Assembly: GCF_019578655.1 (NCBI RefSeq)
Contig: NC_063265.1
Coordinates: forward strand, 7,040,501 to 7,104,500
DNA from: Ricinus communis
Lineage: Eukaryota; Streptophyta; Magnoliopsida; Malpighiales; Euphorbiaceae
DNA length: 64,000 nt
Direction of reading: 5' to 3'
A program made the translations under genes and the position numbers. Below, in pieces: positions 13,141-25,700 of this stretch; position 1 is the stretch's first letter, and the number at the start of each line of letters is the position of its first letter. The notes beneath the pieces were generated by a model. That model was not told the origin of the DNA. It searched no databases and saw only the letters and a program-made list of their open reading frames with translations.

Positions 13141-13792
13141 GTGTAGCTCGAAAGGGTAAGCTTATATCACTCGAGCAATTGGCGCACAATGATTAACAAA
13201 GGCCTACCGCCTGTTCTGTGGGAGCCTGGAAATTTCTGATATATGGAGATCATTTGAACCTCTCTAAACCTGAAATAGATGGGTTTCGAGGTTGGGGAGG
13301 ATGTACCTGCTAAACCTGTTAAGTATGAACCACAAGCGTCATAAGAAACATGAACAAGTTGAATTCCCCACATTTCAGGGGGATTTGTATCCATATCAAC
13401 AACTGTCTGCAACACTTAAATTATGATGACAGTGTTGCTTTTACAATGAACAAAGGGATTGGACAGATCAATAAACACACGAAAATGGAAAAGCTATTTA
13501 CACACATTTACCCATATAACAATTATTAGCCAAAGCCCCCACCCACGAATATGCAGGATTTCTTTCCATCTTGTAAGACCCTCTACACTGGAGGCTAACG
13601 AATATGTAGCATACAATTTCTGAAGGTGGAGCCAGACCAAGATTCCAGCCCAGCAGGATTGGCCCGCTGGAATATGTCACGTCCAATGAGCAAATTGCAC
13701 TCAAAAAACAGCACGTGTGACCTTAACAAGAACCCCGTTAGCTTGCTCCACCACCCAACAAGATAACTCCATCAAACCATAAAAATGTCCAT
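13141..13792 (-). other. Probable RAPTOR 3' untranslated/downstream region with an open block
   Basis: This follows the RAPTOR stop codon on the minus strand. It contains an 82-residue open frame at 13167-13415 (starting MLQTVVDMDTNPPEMWG) and another at 13498-13704. Base composition is higher in GC than the flanking intergenic DNA, as in transcribed sequence. The RAPTOR protein is already complete at 13793, so this is most simply 3' UTR, perhaps with a 3' UTR intron. A separate small gene is not excluded. Confidence 0.45.
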
Positions 13793-16700
13793 TTATCTTG
13801 CTTGAGAGTTTTCGTCAGTATATATCGAAACCCAAGCATCTGCAGCACCAGCCGCAAGCAGTACTTGGTACGGATGGAAGGTGAGACAGCTAACAGGTCC
13901 AATCTTCTGGGCCATGAAAGTTGAGTAATACCGAATAGTGCCCAGTACTTCACCCTCCAAGCTGAATACTTTAATAATTTGTTTTGCTGAGCCACTGGCG
14001 ATGGTAGGAGCATGCCGATGAACAGCTAAAGACGTAAGTGAGCCCCTGTGAGCATTAATCGTTAAGTAGGTATCTCTAGGATTTCTGATATCCAGGAATT
14101 CAATGTCACCAGCCAGAGATGCACTGACAAACTGAAAGAAAGTTGAAAAGGCAAAAAAATAAAAAAAAATAAAAAGAAAAAGTCAATACAACATCCAAAT
14201 CGATCAAGACATTGGAACATGCCTGAATTACTAGTACGTCTTACCTTCCCAGGATCAAGACCAGGTTGAAAGCCAATCCCTACAACTCTTTCTGCTCTCG
14301 TATGGGGCCGCTTAGCACAAACAAGCCTAAGATTTGTATCAAATTACAAAATTAAACAGGGAAAAGATGAGGCAATGCATCAATTTAATTGGAACATAAG
14401 CGAATAATAATTTATTGACTTTCTGGCCTTCACATTTCCTACAGATGAAGAGGAAATATATGTGCAATTGTATCAAGGAAATGTAATAGTCGCAAAGAAT
14501 ATCTGCATCATGCCAGAAACACCTTATAGGAAGTGCTTACCTTTCAGGTGTCCGGACATCATATAATCTGACAGAACCATCCACGAAACCAGCAGCAAAT
14601 TGACCCCCATGAACTTGAGAAGCAGACTACACAAAAAAATGTTAAAAAATATATCAGTAGTAATTATAAAAAATAATGAAAAAAACTGCTCCCACAATGC
14701 ATAAATTAGCTCAACTGCAAATGTAAAAGAAGTAACAAGTTCTGAAAGAAATAATAAACAATTTACAGGAAAAGCCCCAGATATGTGACAAGTCATTCTA
14801 CAAAACTTGAAAACTAAATCACTAGGATACATAAATTCTTATAGAAGATGATGCTATTATTGAATTTCCTAAATGACTTTCTGAGACCGATACTATGTGT
14901 GGTACAAACATCCAGAAGGAACCAAATATGATTTCCAAGAAAAAGCTATCCAGAAGGAACCACATACGATTTCCAAGAAAAAGCTATCGCAATAGCATGT
15001 AATAACTTTTAAACAATGTCTGAAGGGCTTTACGAAATAGATTCAACAACAGAGGAATAATGATGAGTGCACACTTGTCTGCAACAAAACACAAGCAGCA
15101 CCACCACCACCACCAACTAATAGTCAGAAGAAAATGCAGATCTGAAAATCGGTTACTGTTCTTTACGTTTCGCAGGCTATAATAGTGAGACAGCAATAAT
15201 ATATCAATGGAAAAAAAAATCCCTCAAAACAACTTGCAAGTATAAATAATGAGGTACAATAAGCAATGAGATTAATAAAAAGATGATAATCACACACAAA
15301 GCACATAGATTCCTCTACAAACATATTGTATATAAAAGCATGTCCGGGGAACTAATTTTTTGGTATGTGCAACTTCCAGCAAGTTCTCATTGTGCCAGGT
15401 ATTCTGAAAACGGTAAAAGATTTGTTTAACTTATGAAAAAGTTGTCAAGAAAACTCACCAATGCTGAGATACTGCAATCAGATGATGATGGAATAGAATT
15501 AACAAGTTGCTCTTTATCGAGGTCCCAAAGCATGACGGAAGATAACTCACCAGAGGCATACTGGCATAATATAGGATAATAAAGATCATCACATCATCTG
15601 AAACATCAGACTGAACACAAGAATTTTTACATGATATATCTTAAAGCATGTACCAGATATCCAGATTGCTGTTGCCAATCCACAACAGCATTCAAACTCC
15701 GCACACCAGGTTTGTGACCCTGGATTGAAGAAAAAGCAGTGACAAGCTTTTGTTTACCCTTGATAGTATAATCTTTCCAAATCCGAATATTTCCATCACC
15801 TACATCAAACAAACATGGCAATAGGTTCATAAGAAAATTCAATCTCACAGCCTAGGAACGAACTACTCGCAGATTGAATTATTACATGAAGCAACAAGAA
15901 GCAAACTGTCATCAAGCTCATTTACAAGGCAGAGCTTAGAAATTCCTTTGTCAGGAAAAGCATGATTATCAAATCCATTGAGGGGCACTGCATCCTCATA
16001 ATTCCATACCCTGAGAAGCAAGAAGCGACACAATTAATACAGGCAAAAACCATATAGAAAATGAGAGTTTCCAAAGTTATAACCAAATTATTTGAAAATA
16101 TTTGGTAGCATTAAATTATACAGAAGATTTCACCAATTTAAGGTTTAGCGAGTTAACAAAAACTAAAATAACATAAAAGTTGAAGCAGATCAAACTAATC
16201 ATCTTTAATGCACACTTCCTTAATGCTTAACTTATTACACATAGCAGCAGAATCATTAAACATCCATAGCAAACAAGCAGAATCATTAAACATTCATAGC
16301 AAACGAACTATTTGCAAATTTAAAAAAAAAAAAAGAACATAAGACATTATTAAATGCAACTAAGAAACCAAATGAAAAGTTCATCCTGTCATATGAGAAT
16401 CTAAATAATCTGCACCTAAAATCTCCATTGTTGTCCAATCAAGGTCTCAAGCACAACAGATAAAAGAAAAGAACAAAGTAAAGAAAAAGCACGGGAATAG
16501 TTCTACAAAGGAAAAGAAACAAAGCTGCAGATTAGGTTTTTTCTGCACAACTCATTTCAAACTCGCTTTTTCTCTTGCCCTCTATTTCTTTTCATTCTAT
16601 ACTTACTTTTCCTGTTCATTTGTAATATTCCTCCTGATGCTTTTTTTTTTCTTTTTATCATCTACTCTTCTCATCCTCCTTTTCTTCATTCTGTAGAAAG

Positions 16701-19700
16701 TTTCAGTCTTTTTTTTTCATACTTTCTACTGCTTACATTTGAATACGAGAAACCTAACCTAATTCAAGATTTGTCTTCTATTCTAAATGCTTGAACTTTA
16801 ATTTTTCTTCCGTTTGTGCCTCACCTCTATCAGGAGCATGCTTGGCTTGTACTCCACCTCAAGCCTAAGCTCTCGGACACCTTTGCAATCTGAAAACACC
16901 TTCCACTTTTATAAGTTATTTGGCCTAATGTTCTTTCATATCACCTCTAAGCATTTGAGCATAACACGCAAAGAGAAATTTTTCTTGCGTGATGCACAAG
17001 CCCAACGGGGCATACCCTGAAGGCAAGTATTGGGACGCACATAACTACATTTTTCATCTTATATGGAATAGTTATGGATGACATGCGGAAAACATGACTA
17101 TACAATTAGCATGCCAAAAGTCAAACAATGAGAATTAGCATCTAGGGGGATCATATCATAAAACAACCACATCCAAACTATCATGCAACCAAGCAACTTG
17201 ACAATTCTGAGACCACATTTAGCGTGTGAAAACAGCTATCATTAGGTTCAAAGAAAGTGATAAGAAAGTCCTAGTTTAAATTGTCATACCTGATCCTTTC
17301 ATTCTCATCAGCAGCAATGACAATAGGAGAGAAAGGATGCAACAATGCTGCCTTTGTGCCAGTTTCAAACTTTGTGTCCCAGCCTGCAATTTGATTATTT
17401 AACTTGCTAACAGCTACCCAAGAAGAAAAGAAAGAAACTTCATCAACTCCAGCTAAAAATAGCACAGAAGTTTCAATAAGAAAAATTGAAGACAATAAAA
17501 CAACAATACTTACATGAGTGCTGACATTTCGAAATATGATCCATTGCAAATTTCTCCCTCTCTTCTCTTTTAACCAACATTACTTCAGTGTCATCTGCTG
17601 TATTAAGAAGTGGCTTTGAAAAGTGACCACAACTCCAGTTATAAATAGTTGATTGAGGAAGTAAACTCCGTTCTGAGCCCCCAGAAGGTCCAACAGAACC
17701 TAAAAGAGGATCAGCTAATCCTGAATCTGGAGAACTCATTAGGTGTGGCCTGAACTCTAAAGAACAAACTCTGCGCATCCCTGTTAGATAACTTGGTCGA
17801 GGAGGACTGACAGGAGGAGTTCTGAATGTTAAAGGCAAATGACCTGGCAATAACAGCACGGAATGAAAAGTTAAAAGAGGAAACCTATTATGAAAATCAA
17901 AGATACAGGTTTGGCAGGTGGAACATTTAGCTTAAATAACATGCATGCATCCCAGCTTACCTGCATTCATGTCAAACCATGATGATGAACGAGCTAGTCC
18001 TGCAAGACTTGGAGATGGAGATGAAGTTGTAGGTTCACCAGGCCGACCGCTACCACCAGCGGAGGCAACAGGATTTGTCACTACTTGCTCAATCCCAATA
18101 ATGGATAGCACTCTCCGGCCAAGGTTGGCAATGCGTGGAGAAGGATCCTTAGCCAAAGTACACATAGCCAGTACACACTGTGAATACATTGCATTATCCA
18201 ACGGTTTGGGCCTCGAATGGTGAGCGACCCCGTTGCTGACCACATCATTCAACATACCAGAATCAGAATGTTGAGATGAATCATCAGATAACGGCGAACC
18301 ATGCATTATTCCAGATGTAGCAAGTGGACTGCTAGTGGAGACTCTTCCATCCCGAACCACTGATGGGTTGTCATTGCCAACTCTCGTTAAAGGACCAATT
18401 TGAGATGAAAGAATACCTGTACCTTTGATATGGGCCAAAGAAGGTAAGGAGTTCAGAAGAGTATTTGACTGAGGTTTCCAATATGCTGCAGCAATTGACT
18501 TGAGGTGCTGCTTGTGGCCAAATGCAAAGCGGGCTAGAGCTGTCAGAGTACAACAAAAATTAAAATCATTGAGATTATTGTAATTCAATACTAAATAAAC
18601 CTCCAAGAGTAGCGAACAATTTCCTGTACTCCCACCACACACCAATACCCTCTAACCGTATGCATTTGAAAGAAATCATCTTGAAGAGAGATAAGGCGGC
18701 CCTAAAGATTATTTTTCAAGGAAACATAGATTTGTGCAAATATAGCATATCTATAAAATTTCAGCGTGCTTCCAGAAAATTACAAAACCAAGAACATTTC
18801 ACGAAAGCACTTAGGTTGTAAACTTCATCAGTTCCATCCATAATCATAAAGTTGAAGAACATTCACAGAAAAAGGCAAAAGAAGAAAAGAAATAAGAATG
18901 ATAACAATTGCATACCTACAGCAACCTCTGCCCTGACCAGTGGGCTGCCATCTGAAACAACATTCAGAAGACTTTTAACAATGCTAATTTCAGCTCTAAC
19001 TTTTTCATCATCATCATATTCCTCATCGCCTGCAACACTATCTCGACATGCATCACCCCCAATATCAAGCAGGGTACCCAGTGCAAACACAGCAGAAGCC
19101 CTAACCTGAAACAGAATGGATTCAACAAATAAGAGAGCATAAGTATGATCTCTGGTGTAGGAAAATGATTATAAAGTTCCAGACCTCAGGTTGGGGCTCG
19201 GAGAGTAGAGGAGCATATATACTAGGTGCATCTGCCTGCAAACCTATTATTTGTGCCTCTGTGAAATCCTCCCACAACTTCCCCAGGCATAGGCAGAGCC
19301 ATTGAAGAAATAGCGGTTCAGTTTGACCTTCATTCGGCATTGAACCCCTAAGATGCTTCAAGCACACGTGAATTAAACCAGCTTCAATACAAGCTTCCTG
19401 ACCCCTTCGGTGTCCATCAACAATAACAGCCAAAACAAATGCAGCCATTGCTCGCTGTTCCGGATATGCTTCCATGCTATCAAGAAACCTGATAAAATAT
19501 GTATGCCCCCCGTCCTTAACAAGATCAACTTGGCATGACTGTGACCACAGGATAGAGCTTCATAAGTACCGTAGAAGTGGCACTCATATGATAAATAAAT
19601 ATTTAGCTGCAAAGGTAATTCCTCAAACAAGAGGAAGCACCCTCAGTTCAAATCATGAAGATTTTGCTGAAATAGACTTCAAAATCCCAAACCATATAAT

Positions 19701-22700
19701 CTATCACCATATATAAATGCAGAAAGAAGAACACATAAAATCTAAATCAACATCACTCCAAATGTACCTTATCAAGTGCCAGAATTTTTGTCCATATGAA
19801 TACAAGAATTTGCCTTAGTTCTGGTGTTGTTGTTTGCAACAGCTTCAGAACATATGGAAATATTCCAACAGATAACGCCTACAAATACCAAAGCCACTTA
19901 ATTTAATATATACACTACATCACATACCACAACCAAGAAGCTTAAATTTAAGCAATACCACAAGTAATGGCAACAGAGTAATTGACAAAACATTAAGAAG
20001 TACCAGATCCACTGCCCAGGACCCCATATCCAGGAATCTCCCAAGAAGCACCAGCGCTTTAAACCGATGGCATTGGCTAAGTAGAACCTACCATGAGGGA
20101 GAACAACTTCAGTGAATATAATCTGAAGCATATGTGCTTTTACAGAATTTAGAAAACCATAAAACAAGGATGGATAGAAGTGTACACAAATATCAACAAG
20201 AAACTGGAAGAGTGACCAAATGATAACCCTGATATTCATGTGGGCAAAGAAAAATTACGAACCTGAAGAACAATTGGCAGCTGCTCCGGCGGCTTCTTAT
20301 CTTCAGATCCATGATCCAACCAAACCTCAAAAGCCATCAGCTGTTCAGTGAAGAAAGGACTTGGCTGAAACAATAGCAAGACACATTATGCTCAGCCAGT
20401 AATTAGACACAAGCAAGGCGAACAAAACCATCATTGTTCCAGAATCCAGATAATTGTGATAATCATGTTAAAATCCATTCACACCTGGAACTCTGCATTA
20501 GGATCCTCAACCAGAGACGGAAGCTGAGAGAGGCAAATTTCAGCAGCCATATCCCATGCATCCCTGCAATGAATATTAACAAGGTAGCGGTAATAAATGA
20601 TCACACAACAGGATGTTTATAAGAAGAAAAAAAAAGTGTCTTTTCTAGTACCACATATGATGCTGATGAGTTGGCGGTAACATTGGATGAGAAATTGGAG
20701 AACAATTAGCAGAACGCATAATTCGCTCAGCCAGTAGAAAATTTCTGAACAGACTGGCAACTAATAAATCTTGTCTGAACAGTCTTTGAAAAAGATCTGC
20801 ACAGCAAAACTAAGTGTTGGTGACAATGATATGCACCAGAATAAAAGATCCAACACCGCCAGTTCTAATAAAATGGACGTGAGAGAAGAAAACAGTATTG
20901 TTTCCTTATAAACAACTTACCATGAGGGAGAACATTCCAGGCAATTGTGTCTGTCACTGCTGTAAAAATCCAATTCAATTCTCCCAGTAATGTTTTCCGG
21001 TCATTTTGCCGACCAGGTATTTTATCTATAAGTGAATAATCAAGGGACTCGTGTAGTAATGAACGCTTGCAGAACCTGGGAAGCAAAGAATAAAATACGC
21101 AAATTCAGCAAATCATGACAAATGTAATGTTCATGAATGAACAGACTCAAAAAATAAAAACCATACAAGGAAAGTGCCCACTATCAAGGCAAGTCAATAT
21201 AGTAAACCAAATAAAACCAGCAGCAGTACAAAGAATACACAAAATCATAGGCAGAGGACTGAGAGACGATCATTCAGCAAGTCAGGCCAGAAAAAGTTAA
21301 TTTGCAGAAACTTCAAAATGTAACAAGAATTACTATCAATGAAATCCAGCTAAACAGCAAGAGCAATATATGATCTTGTAAGAATATCCCAGAGCATGAC
21401 ACATATCGAAATGGCATGGCTAACTCCAGAAGAAGTAACATCTCATGATGAAGAAAGTGAGAATGCTTCTATATGTGAACTTACAGTTGCAATGTTCAAC
21501 ACCATCTGATAAAACCAATGAACCAACTCAGCAACTCCAAGAACTATGAACGAATCTGTTTATAGGCAACAACAATGCCAGTAGAGAATTAACTTCTCCT
21601 GAAATGATGTGCTTGCATTTTTTTGGTTACCAACATATGAACTGTAAAGACTTGAGATAAATTAATGTCTTAAGTAATATAATGCTCAGGCATAAAATTG
21701 GGGATCTACAGAGCAAAAGTATGAAAAGACGAGAGGAGAAATGATGGTTTCCACATTCCATGAAGACCTATCCACCATTGCTAGAGATTACCAGTTCAAG
21801 CAAAAGAAAGGAATGGAATGAGCATAAATGTTTCAAGTGTGGGAAGGGAAGCAAGTGAGCCCATGAAACTGAAGCAGAGAACAAAAACATGCCATGTATA
21901 TAAAAACAACCTAGGACAATGTAAGACAATGTAAGTTAAGAAGGAGGACACACCAAAGACACAACAAGTTAGGGACCAAAAACATAAACAAATAGAGAGA
22001 AACAATAGGAAGGTCCTTAGGCAAGCACCCCTAATGCACCCTATGAACCGATACCCTATCAAAGCTGAGTAGATCAATAACAACATGAGAGGCCTAGCAA
22101 TTACAACACAAAGTGCTCATATTAGTATCACCACTATTATTAGAGAATCCAGAAAGATTAACAATTGGCACCTGTGAATCTCAGTTTCTGCTCTATTTGC
22201 ACCAAAGAGAACCAGGAATGGAACATTATAGGAAAATTAAACTAGATTACCAATGTATTTAACTGCATTCACTGAGTGACATGTAACAACTACTCTTATG
22301 TAACATGTAGTGTTTAATAGTGTAAATGATAAAAATACAATCTAAGTGGCACTCCAGAAAACAAAAACTCTACTGCATTCATTAAAAGTACAGTAAAACA
22401 AAATCAAGCAAGATATTCAGATAAGGGCATCACCTGGAAAACTTTTCTCCCAGACAAGATATTTTAAACACTTTAGTATATCAATTATAAATCATACAAT
22501 GCTAATTCTACTATGTTGTTTGATTATAACCCATTATATGCCATCAATCATCATCATCACCACACTTATTTCTGAAAACCCCAATGAAAATTTGATAAAA
22601 GATTTATTAGCTATATGACACACCATAAGTATTAAAACTATATCACCTTGTCAACGAGATTCGAACAGAACAAAATAAAGAGGATTTAGGTAACAGCTCA

Positions 22701-25700
22701 AACTAATTTAGAGTTTTTAGAGGCTTTAAGCCTAAGTTCAATCAGCAGAACAAGACGTGAACCTAGAACATATACCAAACCACCATTGAGCAATAGAGCT
22801 ACTGCCGAGACGAAAAACCTTGTTCTGCCACATATTTGTCTGTACATATTCATGAGTTAGCAAGAAACAGGGGTTTAAAGAAGCCAGGTGAACTTTAAGT
22901 TGCCTTTCTTCGTAATATGCCAATTTGTGAATCAGATGTTCTTCCATTCCCCAGAATGAAGCCAAGACTGACTCGCTTGAGAACTATTATAGGAGGACAG
23001 CATCCCCTTGAGTCTAGCACTAGTTTTGGTTGTGGAATCTTGTGCAAGTTAGTTTGCAGTTTCCAAGCCCCATAAAAGCCATATATTCCTTGTAAACACA
23101 AAGACTCGGCTAATAGCATCCAAAATATAGGTTCACAAATAATATTAGCATTACCCAACAATAACAGTATCAAATCCTAGATTCCAGAAATAGCAAAATA
23201 AATAATCTAGATATGTCACATGGAAACAACCAACTTAGAATACAAGCATAGAACACACACAAAAAGTGAATATAATGAAATGCAAGATACAAACAAGATA
23301 TGTGAACAATATAACCATAATAAATAAACCGAAGGTTAATAATTAAAACAGAAATTAAAGGTTAAAGTTTTAATCAAAATGAAGAACAGACAAAGAAACA
23401 AGTTTCACCATCTCAATGCCATCTTGATTGGTGTGGTGAGGCAAGAAGTAAACACGTCAGCAGGAAATTCTGCACTCTGAGGAAGAGTCTCATGTGCTTC
23501 ACAGGCAGCAAGCAAAATACAGTCCTTCACAGATCCAGTAGAGCTGGAAGAATTCCAGTCATGAAGCTATCAAAAAAAACAATGCAACATTGAAAGTGAG
23601 ACCAACAAAATAGTAGCATTGGAATTCAACATCTTAGTGACAGATTACCACAACAACAAAGTTAATAGTAAGAGTATTGGTCAATACCTCTAAAAAGGCA
23701 TTGACAACCATCCCAGCAGCAGAGCAATCAAAAACATATATCGATGGAGTCTTCAACCAGGAATCAAGATCACTGATTGGCAAGGGGATATACTGTGTAT
23801 AGCTCTGTATAATCACAACAAACCAGGATAAAGTTTTTAATATGTGGAGAAAAAAGAATTTCTACGGGTCGTGTTGGAGGTGTGAAAGGGAAGACCTTGT
23901 TGAATAGCCAGATTTCACCATTGGCAGTAGGCTTTGGAACACCATGACCATTATAATGGAAAAGAACTCTCTCTGACTTTGCATATTTTCGACATGTATT
24001 ACAAAGTTTCTTAACCTCTTCCACAGTAGGATCAAGTTGCACTTTATAACGAGCCTGCTCAAAAATCAATAAAGTATATTTAGAAACAAAGCTAAGGGGG
24101 GGAAAAGGAAAAGGAACAAGAAAGTGCATGATAAAATCCCGGTTACCTTAGGTTGCCATCTTTCATACTGCACACTCAAGGTTTTCCCAATTGTGTCAAG
24201 AGCTTTTTGAGGTGCCATTGAAAATGGATCTGTGGAAGGAAAGAAGTAAGAAGGTACTAAAAAGAGGACCTATTGTAACTAAATAGAGTAATTTCTTCAA
24301 CAAAATCACTCTACTCATAATTAAATGAAACTTGGTCAGGAAAGAGATAAATGATAAGAAAAAGTAAATTGTTTTAAACTTGTTTGGTGGTATTAAACTG
24401 AAGGAGAACTCTCGAGTACTCATCTAATTTTAGAAGTCACAGTAAAACCAACAAGAAAAAATAGAGTTAGGGGGTGTTTGTTATTATTTTATTTCATGTT
24501 TTTCATTTATTTTTTCAAATAAAGAAACAAAATGTGTTTGTTAAAATTGTTTTTGTTCTATTTCAAAACTTTTTACATAAAGTTTAAAAAACAAAATCTA
24601 TTTTCAATAAACCAGTAAGTGTTGTTTTTATAATTTTTGTTTCCTATTTTTTCTCTTATATTTTTCTCTCCCATTTTTTCTCCACTTTTCTCTCCCCACA
24701 ACTTATTTATCTTTTATTTTTTTTTCTCTCATTACATTCTTATGTAAAATTAAATAAATAAATAAACTATTTTAGAAAAACAAATAAACTATTTTAGAAA
24801 AACAACTAAAAAGCATTAAACATATTTTAGTTTTCTATAAATAAAATACAAAAAAATGCTACCAAACTAACCCCTAAAAAGTGGACAGAAATCTCCAAAA
24901 AGGTTCTAGCAACTAATTAACATCATCAGTTAAAACTTAATTCCAATTCCACAATGCAGCCAGCAGCGAAGAGATAGAAATTATACAAGAAGCAAAAGAA
25001 AAGAATCAGCAGTTCAAAGAAGCACCTATCCAGCACTCCATTCTGGCACAAGGAGATATCTTAATAACATCAGGTGGATCAACACTGATATTTAAGCATA
25101 AAACTAGAGCTACATATCCCGTCTTCATCTGCACAAAAAGGTTAGAGTAAACAAACTTAGCACATACCATAAACCTTAAGGAAAAGCACCAAAAATTGAT
25201 CATGTCTTTTAAATTAAAACAGACACCAGCACAAGGAAATATTACAGAAAAGCACAAAGATACATATCATGATAACCAAGATTCCAGTCCAAGACCCAAT
25301 TAACAAACAAAAACATTACCCTCTAAAGAAATCATTTCCTTGATGATGTGGAATAAATAGAGGCAAGCCATGAGCCATCCCTGATTTTGACTAGGCTACT
25401 CCCTTGTTCAACCTTTTTCCACCTCTCAAAACGAATTAATAATGGTCCAGTCCAAAACAGGAGGGAAATTTACCTATTTTACATTGTTTTCGAAATTTAA
25501 ATCCCTCCCACTTTCCATCCTGCTAACCAAACATAGCATTAACTCCCAACATACAGTGTCACAACCAGTCAAGATATAATCTATAGCCAATACCATACCC
25601 TATCCTATCAAACTACTAAGCATTAGCTGTTGAAACAATATAACATGCTATCATCTAGACTTTACAAATACATTGATGCATTATCACCTTCAACCAAACA

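Noticed and set aside
17945..18223. 92-residue plus-strand frame, repeated identically at 58952-59230
   Set aside because: It is the antisense of RAPTOR exon 15; its conservation between the two copies follows from the coding strand.
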